Positions 10,354-22,537 of a stretch of DNA of 64,000 bases are shown piece by piece. Origin of the DNA: Dillenia suffruticosa (taxonomy: Eukaryota; Streptophyta; Magnoliopsida; Dilleniales; Dilleniaceae). The notes under the pieces were generated by a model. That model was given only the letters and a program-made list of their open reading frames with translations. It was not told where the DNA came from and did no database searches. A program made the position numbers and the translations under genes. Position 1 is the stretch's first letter. Every line of letters starts with the position of its first letter. The stretch spans positions 23,737,947 through 23,801,946 of the forward strand of contig JAVTVX010000015.1 of assembly GCA_033439265.1 (NCBI GenBank), written 5' to 3'.

Positions 10354-12763
10354 TGTTATGCCCCGACCCTCGGATCGAGCATGCGACTACCGCTGAGTCA
10401 TCTCGGCATACAAGTAAGCCCTGCCCGTACACCGAGATAATGCAAGGCATTCATCAATATCCATCATGTTCTCAAAACAACCAAACAACATCCGAAGGAC
10501 CTACTCGGTCCATCCTTGTCTCAAAAGCATGCATATGGTCAACTCGACTATTTCAAAATCTAAAAAAATTTCTCAATTTTAAAAGGAAATCCAATGATGT
10601 AAAATATAAAAGATTCAAGTATACTTTAAAGCGCAGAAATCTAAATGAGGTGACAAAGCGGAGTTTTAATTACAATTCAAAAGAATATCTTCCATATGGG
10701 CCCAACTAATCTTATAAAAAAGTTCATCCAAAGCAACAATTAGTACCGACAGTAGGAATCTCCTCAAAAACTAACTCAAACTCGGCAAGGTCCAACACTA
10801 GGATCAACTAGATCTCCTAACTTAAGCTTCCTCTGAAAAATGAAAGAAAGAAGAGTGAGTATAAAAATATTCAATGAGTGGAGTGCAATATATTATGATA
10901 ACAAATGAAAGGTGAGTATGAGAATGTCAAATCATGTAATTCAAATAGTTCATCAAATAATATAGTTTCAACAATCATTGTAATTAAAAAGAAAAGAATA
11001 AATACATTCATAATTTTCATATTTTTCAAAAATCATGGAATCTTCCTAAATAAACCACTTTCACCCAAGATTTGGCCAAACCTGAGTGAAAGCTCGCCAA
11101 GGGAACTCATTTGATTCACAACACTACATTCTCCTTCCTTGTCTTTGACTCATACCTCATAGGTGGTGTAATTGGATAGTACGACAAGTGCGCATAAGGT
11201 CATATCTACCATTCTTTGTCAATAATCCCTAACTACAGCACCCCATCGGGTCATTCCATGGAGGGAATGACTATAACCATTTACATTACATACACCATCC
11301 TTTCACAACCATTCAAATATCATTCAATATGCCATGATTTCAACAAATGGTTATCAAAGTATATCACAATATTCATGAATAAATTATTTAACAACATATG
11401 ACATATATTCATTCGTAAATAAAATAGATGCATACATATTTCAAATTATCATTTCGAGAAATCCTACAATCATAAATACTTGTGCAAATTCATATAAAAT
11501 AATTTAGAACCATTTATAAAAAATTTTTGAAATCATTTTTCTCCTTTAAAGGCACAACTATCCATCCACTTATCTTTTGAGAGGGTAATCACTCCCAAAT
11601 TCTAAATCTAACAAAATCCAACTTCTCCTTTGATTCCAAATGCCTTAACCTAAGACATTGGTAACAAATTAATCATTAAATCATATACCAACACTAAAGC
11701 AAATTTGGTTCTTCTCAATATGTCAAAATTCCTAATTTTAGTAAATTTTTCGGCAAAACATGTCATAAAAAAATGACCGTATCATGATCTATACTTCTCA
11801 CATCGTGAAAATTTCAATTTTCACTTAAAGACTAGACATAAAAATACAATTTTGTTTTTATTTATAACTTAGATCTATTCTAATTACACAAAGACATGTA
11901 AATCTATCTTATGTTACCCTAACTATATAATTTTCAATTTGTGCAGTCATGGAAAAATGGCTGTGACTCTCACTACACATATCAAAATCACATGATTCTT
12001 ACCTCAAATTACAGACAAGACGTAGGTCTAAAAATTTCATGTTCAGTACTTAGCCTAATTCAGCATAAAAGACATCTCAAATTTGAAGAAAAACATATAG
12101 CCAAAACAGGGCAAAACATGACATTTTTTTGCACCATGAATTTCTTTGAAAAATCATAAAAACTCCAATTCCTATCCAAACACGTTGAATCATATGTCAT
12201 CAAGGTATAGAAGTCTAGTTTCATATGCAGGAAACCTCACTTGATTTGTGTTTGTGCAGGGAAAGTTATGATGGAAAGTTTATAACATGCTCAAACTGCC
12301 CATCATGCAAAAAATCAAGGGTTTTTAGTTTAATATAACATTCCACCATTCCTATAAGTTTAGTTCATTTATCCATACTAGGAAAACATAAATCTAGATT
12401 AGAAGAGCAAGATTATCTCTAGAGGAGTCACAAATTTTGTTCAAGACCAACCCTTGCCAGAGCCCTAACTTTCTCGCTCCTCAAGCTTCAAATCTTTCTC
12501 TTCAAACCACCAACCCTTGAGTTTGCTGAGGAGTTTGGAGTGTAGATCAAAAGATTTTTGGAGTGGTATTAATTGATTTTGTGGAGAATGAGTGAGATTT
12601 AGAGAAGATGAAAGGAATAGAGTAGGAAAGGGGTAGGAGTGTGTGGGTTCTGAGTGAGAGTGAATAAGAAAGTTGGGGAGGAAGAGTGAATAAAAAGGGG
12701 GTTTGACTTTTCTTGGGCATCTTCTCCCCTTTTTTTTTGTTTTGTTGTTTTCTTAGTGTTACA
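10354..12763 (+). mobile_element. Solo LTR, plus orientation (2.4 kb), in a peptide promoter
   Basis: Begins TGTTATGCCCCGACCC and ends TTAGTGTTACA, with a perfect 5-bp target duplication TGTTA (10349-10353 and 12764-12768). The uninterrupted site is visible in other promoter copies (near 15540 and 50820). There are no internal genes or second LTR, so it is a solo LTR. Several short ORFs inside (such as 10353-10709) are chance. The same insertion, sharing its right junction, is at 31918-36961, proving that the block was duplicated after insertion. Confidence 0.8.
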
Positions 12764-12768
12764 TGTTA

Positions 12769-13500
12769 AAATAAACCCAAATATGCCTCATTCTCAACCC
12801 AAACGAAGCAACCTTAGCTATCCAAAAGGCCCAAAATATTTTGTTGATTTAATCTACTATTATGATAGATTTAATTAATCATTATGATTGATATAATTAA
12901 TTTTTTAATCATTACGATTGATTTTATCAACAATTATATATTTGGTTGATTTATTTAGTCAAATTTAGAAAATTGACTTTATTCTAATTGATTTTCTTAT
13001 CTTTTAGTCAAACATTTATATTTATTACAATTGATTTAATTAATCATTTAATCACTACAATTTAGTCAAACATTTATAGTCAATCATTGATTTTTTGTTA
13101 TTGAGTTAATTTGTAAAATTTATTTAATTAATTATTATATATTTAGTTAATTTATTTAGTCAAATTTAGAAAATTGATTTTATTCCGATTGATTGCCTTA
13201 TCTTTTAGTCAAAGATTTATATATTTTTTTCTTTAGAGAGACATGTTTATATATAGTTTAGTATCATCCTCAAAAAACATAGAAAAGAAATCCAATCTTC
13301 ACTTCTCTCTAGTGTTAACGGTCTTCTCCTCTCTATTGTAAAAGACAGTTGTCCTGTTTTTTTCCGAATGTTTTCTTTTATCAATTAATACAAGAATTCT
13401 TTTATTTTCTTTCAATATTCTTATTCTATGATATTCAAAATTCCAACAATTCATAGGCATTTAATCAAATTAAAGAAAACCAGTTCATTAAAAAAAACAT
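12769..13500 (-). promoter_or_regulatory. Distal promoter region of the 9485 pseudogene, type I
   Basis: Homologous to 130-660, 36962-37560 and 50825-51650. Positions 12840-13170 carry a series of ATTGATTTAATTAATCATT-like palindromic repeats with ATTTAGTCAAATTTAGAAAATTG between them. These repeats are absent from the two type II promoters. Whether they bind a factor is unknown. Confidence 0.5.
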
Positions 13501-13549
13501 TAACGTTGTGTTCACTAATCCAATAAATCCTAAGACAAAAACACTAAGA

Positions 13550-14062
13550 GGGTGTTGGGCTGAATTTAAAAGTTTCTAAAAATATTTTAGAATTCTAATA
13601 AAATTTAATTGGTTTTTTTTTAAAATAAGTTATAAATTTTAAAAATAAGACATTTAGTGATTATAAGTTATTGAAAAAAAATACCTCCATCTTTTTTCGT
13701 GCAACTTATAAGCCATTTTATTTTGACTAACAAACTGATTAAATCATTCTTATTAATGTTACATCAATTCAACTTTACCCTTTCCATGACAATAATTAAC
13801 TATGCATATGATATTAATGACATAATATTTTTTAATTGTTTTAACAATAAAAAGATTTTTTTTAGGAAATTATTGTTACCAAACCAAATAATAACTTATA
13901 GACATACAAAATATTTTATAAATTGTTTGATATTATTTTGTCCAAATACTTTAAAATTTATTTTGAAAATAAAATATAAACATTTATAAACTCTAGAAAT
14001 ATGTAATAAGGTTTAACAGTTTACAAATTATTTTGAAATGAATTTGGCCAAACATGGCCTGA
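13550..14062. mobile_element. MITE-like element, copy 2
   Basis: Same ends and interior as the copy at 723-1231. The open frame at 13699-13989 is simply AT-rich MITE interior, and a similar frame appears in the 58958-59479 copy. No gene. Confidence 0.5.
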
Positions 14063-15182
14063 AATAAAAAGAATTTATACAAATATATATAAATATATAT
14101 ATGTATGATTTTCTATACCAAGCTAAATTTTTCAATAATACCAAGCTAAAATTTTCAATAAAACCCATTAAATTTGTTAATTAAAAATTTATCAAAAATG
14201 TATTAGTAAACACTTGTTAAAATTGCATCTTATCTGCCTATAATAATTTCAATTGTTAATACTCACCCATGAGTCTTTGGTGGTTTCTCAGCTGATCCAA
14301 ACTATGGGTTTAGGTGTCAATATCCTTGTACAACCAAAAAAATAGGTGTCAATATCCGCATCTAGTGCCCACTGTGTTGAGCCCAACCCATTTGTCTGTG
14401 TAAAACAAGTACTAAAGTTGGTTGCACATCATTCTTTTGTTTGCACATAACTCTACATTCAAAGCAAAAGCCTAGTTCAAAGACCTTTCTATTGATCATT
14501 TCACAAAGGATGAAGACCCTTATCATTCAGAGGGGTAAAAACACTAGAAAACCCTGCCACCTTTTTGCTTAGTTCAAAGACCTTTCAATTGTCGGTACTA
14601 CATGACATGGTCAGGCATCGAAGCGATTAAGAACACCAATGCAAATAAAGCAACTAACATTGTCTTCCAATTACTCCCATTGATGCTTAATTAGTAATTT
14701 TTCTTTTTTTGAATTGGTTGGTTCTACTGGTATATTGATATTTAATTTGAAGAAGTGCACTTGTATGGGTTAGAGAATCGAAATCCAATAAAAATGATTT
14801 GGGAACATTTTGTTATGAGGAAGTTTAATGAAGGTTCAAATCCTCATTTACTACTATTTTAATATCTAATATACGAAATTTAATTAGAAGAAATGATAAG
14901 TAATTTTAAAAAAAAATACAATTCTAAAATATGAAAATGGAATGAATACTTCATATATCAAAGCCTATAAAACATAAAATTGTTGATTATTCAAATACAA
15001 ATTGTAAAATTTTTGTGATGTTACGCTTTAATCAAATACAAAAAGAAAGCACTCTAATGGTGTATTAGAAGCTCTCATTAAGCATCTTAATAAGTAACAT
15101 TAAAAATATATATTAAGCATATATGATCTTATTAGTAGGGTCCCCCCCTTATTCACAACATCACCTTGTCTTGGATAGGGCT
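14063..15182. repeat. Shared spacer, paralogous to 37600-39152
   Basis: Non-coding spacer carrying the ATTTTCTATACCAAGCT and AGTTGGTTGCAC landmarks. Positions 14590-14690 hold a stretch conserved at 20822-20925 and 38566-38660 that is open in one frame for about 30 codons (motif GIEAIKNTNANKATNIVF). It may be a relic of a captured exon, but I do not recognise it. The last 80 bases before the peptide gene are its 3' flank and are conserved among copies. Confidence 0.5.
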
Positions 15183-15431
15183 CTAGTAGGGCTCACCTCC
15201 GCGAAAACACATACATTGGGTCTTGCTAATAGCGGTCAAGCAATGAGCATCCTGAAAGTTAGCTTTGAGGATGTCCTTGCAAGCTTTGATGCACTTAGTA
15301 GCAGTACATGGTGGGTCTACTAGTACCGCAAAAGCAGCCTCCGTAGTAGTAGGCCATATAGCCACAAACAATAGCAAACCAAGCAAACCAACAATCACAC
15401 TCTTGCTAATTACAGCTCTAACTCCCTCCAT
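15183..15431 (-). CDS. Secreted defensin-like cysteine-rich peptide, type II
   Basis: Encodes 82 residues, single exon. Residues 1 to about 32 form a signal peptide: a charged start (MEGVRAVISKS), a hydrophobic core (VIVGLLGLLLFVAIW) and a likely cleavage near TTTEA-AFA. The mature peptide of about 50 residues has six cysteines spaced C-x4-C-x3-C-x12-C-x8-C-x1-C. The CxxxC plus CxC pair is the signature of the cysteine-stabilised alpha-beta fold of plant defensins and defensin-like peptides, here without the outermost pair. By family analogy it is exported to the apoplast and could act in defence or cell signalling; the function is unknown. The start is supported by conservation in every copy and a TATA box 82-89 bases upstream. 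Compared with 39153-39401 I count 9 amino-acid-changing and 4 silent differences, none at a cysteine. Confidence 0.8.
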   Translation of the reverse strand: MEGVRAVISKSVIVGLLGLLLFVAIWPTTTEAAFAVLVDPPCTATKCIKACKDILKANFQDAHCLTAISKTQCMCFRGGEPY

Positions 15432-16010
15432 TAATTTGGTAATATACTCAATTGTGTTTACTTGGTGCTTTTCTTCTTCTTCTTTTTATTCCAAGTTTGT
15501 ATAAAAATAGAGTATTTATAGCTTTGAGTAAACAACGTTATGCATGTTAAAATTGACCCAAATGGGCCTCATTCTCAACCCAAAAGAAGCAACCATTAGC
15601 TGTCCAAAAGGAGTTTGAATATTTGGTTGATTTAGTCCACTATTATGGTAGATTTAGTTAATCAGTATAGATTTGGCTGATTTATTTAGTCTAATTTAGA
15701 AAATTGACATTATTTTGATTCCTTTACTCATCTTTTAGTCAAATATTTATATTCTTTTTTTCTTTGAGAAAGAAGTGTACATATACAGGTATTATATCAC
15801 TCTTAGAAAACATAGAAAAGAAATCTAATGTTTACTCCTCTCTTGTGTTAACATTCTTCTCCTCTTGTAAAAAGCAATTGTCTCTATTCGTTTAGGAATG
15901 GTTTGCTTCATCAAAGATTTTTTTTTTTTCAATACTCTTATTCCGTGATTTTCAAAATTCTAACAATGCATAGGCATTTAATCAAATAAAAAAAACCAGT
16001 TCATTAAAAA
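15432..16010 (-). promoter_or_regulatory. Promoter of the 15183-15431 gene, type II
   Basis: TATAAATA on the minus strand at plus 15513-15520. A purine-rich leader (minus strand GAAGAAG repeats) lies between it and the ATG. The upstream region is shorter than in type I promoters and lacks the tandem ATTGATTTAATCAAT array. It is nearly identical to 39402-40000. Transcription would be expected to start about 30 bases downstream of the TATA box, near 15488. Confidence 0.6.
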
Positions 16011-16062
16011 ACATTAACCTCGTGTTCATTGATCCAATAAATCCTAAGACAAAAACGCTAAG

Positions 16063-16598
16063 AGAGTGTTGGGTTAAATTTATAAGTTTCTAAAAATATT
16101 TTATAAAATATTTTAGAGTTTATAATCTAATAAAATTTATTTGGTATTTTTAAAAAATAAATTATAAATTTCAAAAATAAGATATTTAGAGATTATAAGT
16201 TATTAAAAAAAAAAAGTACCTACATCCATTTTTGCGCAACTTATAAGCCATTTTATTTTGATTAATAAACTAACTAAATTATTCTTTTTAATATTACATC
16301 AATTCAACTTTGCCCTTTCCATGACAATAATTAAATATTCATATGATATTAATGACATGATATTTTTTAATTGTTTTAACACTAAAAAGATTTTTTTTGG
16401 AATTTATTGTTACCAAACCAAATAATAACATATAGACTTGTAAAATATTTAATAAACTATTTGATATTATTTGGTCCAAATAGTTTAAAATTTATTTTGA
16501 AAAAAAAGTAGAAAAATTTTTAAACTCCAAAAATATGTAATAAGGTTTAACATCTTACAAATTATTTAAAATAAGTTTGGTGAAACACGGTCTGAAAC
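16063..16598. mobile_element. MITE-like element, copy 3
   Basis: Homologous to the other five copies and closest to 40048-40559; both share GAGAGTGTT at the left and AGTTTGGT(G/C)AA at the right. It directly abuts the CACTA element that starts at 16618. Confidence 0.5.
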
Positions 16599-16617
16599 AA
16601 AAGGTTTTTATACAAAT

Positions 16618-19204
16618 CATTACCAAAAAGTGGAAATTTACGAAGAAATTCTGCTATGAAAGAATATTTGTCCATAATTTGTGACCAAAATAGCTACAAA
16701 AATTTATTAGCGGATAATTTGCATTGAATTTGGTTATGAACAGAAAATTCATTGCAACTTCCCAATTCATCACAAAAGTCATGGTTAAAAATCTTGGGAA
16801 TTGACACCAAATTTTTGTGACATAGATTTTGTGGTGAAATTTGTCACCAAATTTGCAACAAAGATTTTTCATCACCAATTTTCATGGCAAATCCCATTGA
16901 TGAAATGTTCGTTACAAACTTTCATTGCTAATTTGGTGACGAAATTCTCTCTTTGCAAACTTTGTTGCTGAATTGTCAATTTGCCTTTCTTTGCTAAATT
17001 CGTGACTAATTTGTCACACAAAAATGTCATTGCAAAATTAGCGACAAATTAAAACATTCATGGTAAAATTTTCATGATTAAATTCGTTGTTAAATTCTGG
17101 CCAATATTTTGCTTCCAAACCAAAAAGAAAACGTTGCTAATTTGTCACTTCTCTCTACAACATCTGTTCACTCCTCAACCGAAGTTGCTTCCTCCAATGA
17201 AGCTCGAGTCTGTTTTGGCTGCTTTGGGTAAGGTGTTGACTCTCTCTCCCTCTCTCTTTCTTTCTTTCTCTCTCTATCATTAAATGGTTAGTGTTTCTCT
17301 CTCTCTCTCTCTTTGAGCTGTAATGTTAAGGTTTGGGGGCAGTGATGAGAAAATATTGTCATATATTTTAATTTATTGGTCTAATTTTTGTTATGATTGT
17401 GAGTTTGATATTTTATGTGGATGGAATTAAGAGAAAAAGTGAATTTTGGTTGATGATTTTGGTTTCATCGAATCAGGGTTGAAGTTAGGGTTTTTTGAAT
17501 TGGGTGCAGAGCAAATCTAATTATTATTGTTGTACATTTTCCTTTCTTTTCTTTCTTTTTTTTTGGCTGCAAGTCTAAAATTTGGTAGAAATATTTACAA
17601 AGAATTTTTTTTGTGTATATTTTGGTTGCAATGTTGGGGACTGACTAATTAAATTGAGAGTGCTCAATCTTCTTGTTAACTGTTGATGGGACTAGTCCCA
17701 CTATTTTATATGAACGTTTGAACACCACCTAGCGATGTATTACTAGGATATAAACATTTGGCCTACCTGATGGGATAAATAGTCAGGACTTGATATCCAA
17801 GGAGTCAATGGTAGACATGATGTTATTTGAGGAAATTAGTATATATGTTGGATAGGAATTTGAGACTTGGTCGATTTACACTTTGGGTGGCCAACCTTAG
17901 TGTAAATCGACCCAATTCCTATTTTGGTATTCAAATACTAATGAGTAATTTTTATAGAGGATTGCGTAGTAATATTATCATTGCAATTGTTTTCTCAATT
18001 ATTCTTACTTTATGTGTAGAAATGGCAGCTAGTAGGAAGTAGAGGAAGAGGGTTATTGAACAAAATCACTTTGGGTCCATTGATGAGGATGTAGAAATTG
18101 AAGATCATGGCCCAAACGGAAATGAAGAAGAAGAAGAAGAGGACACTAAGGTGAACTGCCCTCCTGGGGGGTTTATGAGTGATGTTCAACGAGAAGGTCA
18201 GCGAGACCTCGAGGAGGGTAGCTCTCGCTGAGTACCCCGAATGAGCCCAGGCTCAAATGTTTTCTCAAATGGATCCTACCAGTCATGCTATGGCCTTTCA
18301 AATTATTCAAAAGATACAACAACGACAATCACAACAACAACAACCAAAGTAACAACAACCCACACTTATTCATGTATTTTTGGATTGTTTTGTCAATCTA
18401 GTTTTGACTTTTTTTGATGGATGTTTGTTTGTGTTGATGGATGTCTTTTTTCTAAGGCTTTCATGTGGATTATTAAATTTAGTTTAACCCCGGATGAGGA
18501 TTTTATTTAAGGCTGAATATATTTGGATGATTAAATTTAGCATCCCAAAATTTTCTTTCATCACTAGAAAAAAACCGTCACAAAGTTTGTTGCTAAGTTC
18601 ACACTAAAATTTTGTCGCTAAGTTCATCGTTAAGAATTCGACGCTAAGTTCATCGCAAACTAGATAGACCATTCAAATAAGTATTTTCATCGCTAAATTT
18701 GTTGCTATTTGTTTGTGGCAGAGTTTGTCGCTAATTCTTCGTTACTAAGTTCATCACTATGGATTCATCGCTAAGTTCGCTGCTAAGCATTTATTGATAA
18801 GTTTGTCGTTAAAGATTCGTCGCTAATTACCAATGTATCTTTTCATTGCTAAACAACAACAATTTTTGTAATGAATTAACTTGTTGCTAATTTGCAATGA
18901 ATAAAAATTAGCAATGAAATTTGCACCGAACATTTTTGTCACTAATTTGCGACAAATTCTACAACAAAATTTATTGTCTCAATTTTGAAATAAAATTTGT
19001 ATGTTTTTGTCTCTAAATTTTGTGAAGAACTTTGCAATATAACATTTTCATTTCAAATTTGTGATGAAACGTTAATTTTTTCATTGCTAAATTTTGTGAT
19101 GCCGATTTTGCCATAGATTTCCCTTCATCGTAATTTTTTTTGCCACAAATTTTGTTCATTTTTTCATTGCTAATACAATGGCTAATTTTTTTTTTATTGT
19201 AGTG
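16618..19204. mobile_element. CACTA transposon, internally deleted (2.6 kb)
   Basis: The left end CATTACCAAAAAGTGG is a degenerate CACTACAAAAAAGTGG, and the right end is TTTATTGTAGTG, the inverted CACTA terminus. Both subterminal regions (16620-17150 and 18560-19200) are crowded with short motifs such as TTCGTTGCTAA, TCGTCGCTAA and GTGACAAATT in both orientations, as expected for transposase-binding subterminal repeats. The interior holds a transposase-gene relic. It shares insertion site and flanks with 40578-47984, so both descend from one insertion. Compared with that copy, this one lacks 41455-46447. Confidence 0.75.
17150..18360 (+). pseudogene. CACTA-encoded protein relic
   Basis: Positions 17150-17290 look like a 5' leader with TC-rich tracts. 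At 18012-18020 an intron-acceptor-like sequence ending TGTAG precedes ATGGCAGCTAGTAGGAAG and a TAG stop at codon 7. Beyond the stop the same frame continues as an acidic stretch (DEDVEIEDHGPNGNEEEEEED) to about 18232. A shifted frame after it encodes a glutamine-rich tail (MAFQIIQKIQQ, then poly-Q) ending at about 18352. Acidic and Q-rich segments are seen in plant CACTA accessory proteins, but I cannot name it. The same TAG is present in the 46.8-kb copy. Confidence 0.5.
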
Positions 19205-19484
19205 AAGAACTATATGATTTTCTATACCAAGCTATAATTTTTCAATAGAACCCATTAATTTTGTTAATTAAAAATTTATCAAAAACATATTAGTAAACAC
19301 TAGCTAAAATTGTATCTTAACGGCCTGTAATAATTTCAATTGTTAAAACCGAACTACGACTCTTACTTGGTGGCTCGGCCAATCCAAACTATGGGTATAG
19401 GTGTAAATATCCACATTGAGGGCCCATTGTGTTGAGCCCAAACTGAGCCCAACCCAATTGTTTGGGTGAAATAGGTCTAGCTAA

Positions 19485-19523
<39 letters not shown>

Positions 19524-20159
19524 TTGAGATGAAACAGGTAAGTAAAGTTGGTAGCACATCATATTGTCAAATCTTGGTAGGATTTCATGTCCATTCACCC
19601 TTTAAAATTTCTTGTGGTAGAAACTGAGGTCTTACTTAAAAAACGCCTCATTCTAGTCTGACCAGCAACTCCTGTAGGTTTTCTTTTGTTTGCGCATAAC
19701 TCTACCTTCAAAGTGAAAGCTTATTCCAAAGACCCTTATCTTGATCATCTCACAAAGGATGAAGACCCTTAACATTTGAGGGATAAAAACACCGGAAAAC
19801 CTCACCACCATTATGCATAGCAAAAAAAAGTTTCAACAAAGAGCTTAAAAATGTTATCAGATATATGTCGAGCTCATTTAGTTTGGAAAAATCGATCTTT
19901 TATAAATTTCACGAGTACCAATTTGCAAAGGATACATGTTTTAGAAATGGCACTGTGTACAAGCTGGCAACTCCACCTGCTTGCTATTTCTAACATGTTG
20001 ACGAAAGAAAAAAAAATGAAGTTAAAAAGAAAATGATAAGCAAAAGTAGCTTCTCCATCTACATCCACATCCTTGAGAGCATCTCAATGGTTATTGCTCT
20101 AAACTAAGGTCACCCCCATCTAGCATTGTATCTAGCTACAAAATCCACAAAATGGAAAA

Positions 20160-20190
<31 letters not shown>

Positions 20191-21386
20191 CATATTTTAA
20201 GAGGATTCACCTAGGAATTGGTACCTCAAAACTCAAATAATTAGAAGTGGTGTAATGCATGTACCGACATTACAACTTTGGTCAATTCAATTCATCGATG
20301 GAAGTGAAGTGAGTAATCCAATATCTCATAAATTTAATTTTTGACAATAGTCCAAACACTGCATCTGTAAACCTACTTTGACCGTATTTTCTTTTTTTTT
20401 TTATATATATATTGACCACTAATATTCAAAATCTTGAACAATTTGATTTGAACAGGTGTGAGGCTCAGTTTAAGGGACAAACTCTCTTGATGCCTATTTT
20501 TTCAATCCCAAACTCGAACTCAAAATCTTGGTTAAAAATTTTTAATACTTTTCCATTAGATTCATAGGTCGTTGGTACCTTAATGGTAATTGTTCAAGTA
20601 AGTATGAACAAAGAAGTGGGAAGAAAATCTCAAAAAGGGACAGATCAATAAAGTGTTCAATCCAATCTTGCCGGATCTTTCCTTAACCCCATGAATATAT
20701 CTTTTTCATGGGATTTGGAGGAAACATATTCTCCAAAACAAAATTTATTTTAATATACTTACTAAGTATGTTTAATTTACAAATTGTACAATAAATTTGT
20801 TTATTTATATTTATTCTGAAAATTGCCCATACTACATGACTTGGTTAGGCATTGAAGCAATTAAGAACACCAATGCAAATAAAGCAACTAACATTGTCTT
20901 CCTACTACTTGCCATTGATGCTAAAATCAGTAGTTTTCCTTTTATTGAATTGGTTGGTTCTATAAGTATATTGGTATTTAATTTGAAGGAGTGCACTTGT
21001 ATGGGGTTGGAGGATCTAAATCAAATAAAAATGGTTTGGGAACATATGGAAAATTGTAGTTATAGTGCAATTAATTAGGGGCCACACTTTAAATTTGGAA
21101 AAAAAATACTTTTAAATTTTTCATAAACAAATCCATCATTGGAATAAAGTGTACAAAATCTTCCTACCTTGAATGGAGAAGGGAAAAAAAAAGGAATGCT
21201 TTTTTCAATGGAATGTGGTTAATTATATTTTCTCTCTCAAACCTATGATTTCCAATGCCCTACTCTCTTAGTTTTTGGGACTTGTGAGTAGACACACAAT
21301 ACTTACTTTGCCTTCAAGTTGTTTTATAGTTTTCCACTGCATTATTAGTATTATGATTGCACTCTTTTCAAGTTCTTTTAAGACCT
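19205..21386. repeat. Shared spacer, paralogous to 47985-49640
   Basis: Non-coding. It contains a 34-base T tract (19489-19522), the shared (TC)n plus (TA)n microsatellite (20159-20190), and from 20400 a segment found only here and at 49240-49640 in place of the copia element seen in other units. Positions 20797-21078 form an open frame with the GIEAIKNTNANKATNIVF motif also present at 14590 and 38566, where it is closed early. A functional gene is unlikely. Confidence 0.5.
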
Positions 21387-21834
21387 CACTACAAGAAAAT
21401 ACGGTATCTGTGACGAAAAAATCTGTCGCTGATAGTAAAAAATCCATTGCTAAAGGGTATTAACAACAGATTTTTTTCATCATTAAATCCGTCACTGAAA
21501 ACCATCCCGCTAAATATTATCGACAGAATACTATCCGTCGCTAAATATCAATGACGGATTAGTGATGGAAAATTTCCAATTGTTAAAAGTTCCGTCGCTA
21601 ATAGAGGAAAATATGTAAAAATATCAGTGACGGATTAGCGACAGAATTTTTTTGTCTCTAAAAATTCCATCACTAATCTGTTGCAGATAGTTTGCTATCA
21701 GCGATGGATGTTTTCCGTCTTTGATTCTTGGAGCCTGCACGTGCCAGCACGCATCTTCACGTGCTCCCACCCGGCTGCGCCATCCCTTGCACACGCCTGC
21801 TCACCAGCCCGCCTACACACCTGCTCATCCACTT

Positions 21835-21890
21835 GGAATCGAACTTGCGCCTTCAAGATGGATTTTGAGTTGTTCAACCACTGTGCCACA
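21835..21890 (-). other. tRNA-like A-box/B-box pair in the outer CACTA element
   Basis: On the minus strand TGGCACAGTGG (A-box-like, within 21875-21890) is followed about 30 bases later by AGTTCGATTCC (B-box-like, 21835-21847). Spacing and sequence resemble the internal Pol III promoter of a tRNA gene or tRNA-derived SINE. No cloverleaf can be drawn, so it is not called a tRNA gene. The GC island lies immediately beyond the B-box side. Confidence 0.5.
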
Positions 21891-22537
21891 ATCTACTATG
21901 TAGTATTTTATTTTTTTATTTATTATCTAAATCTCAATTATTTTTTAATATTAATCTCACTCTCACTCTTTTTTTTTTAAAAAAAAATTTATCTTACTCT
22001 CACATTTTTTTTCTTATTTCACTCTCATCTCCTTTTTTTCTCTTTTACCTTGGGGTAATTTTTTTATTGACTATTCTCATTGAATTTTTCTAACTGATTA
22101 AATTCGACATTGATTAAATTTGTGCTAAATAAAGAAATAAAATATTTCTTTTTTCTTTGGTTAATTAAAATAGAATAGCAAATTATTTTTTTTGATTTAC
22201 CCATTAAATTGAATAATAAAAAAAAAAATAAATAAATAAAGAATTATAAAATAAATAAATAAATAAATAAATAATAGCAAAATATTCGTCGCTAATCTGT
22301 TGGTAATCCATAGCTAAAATGTCAATCGGTATTCCTCACTGATAGTAATACATATTTTGTTTTTTTTTTTACTCTTCACTACTACACCAACGGATTAGCG
22401 ATGGATGTTTTTCATCGCTAAAAATTCCGTCGCTAATAGGTTTACAAATTTTTTTTTACTCTAGACCACTACAACGATGGATTAGCGATGAAAATTTTTC
22501 CAACGCTAAAAAATCAGTCGCTAATCCATGCTGATAG

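Noticed and set aside
10353..10709. 118-codon plus-strand ORF
   Set aside because: It starts within the terminus of a solo LTR; the paralogous LTRs do not keep the frame.
15123..15504. Plus-strand ORFs overlapping the peptide gene (also at 26018, 39235 and 50432)
   Set aside because: They are antisense shadows that recur only because the minus-strand gene is conserved.
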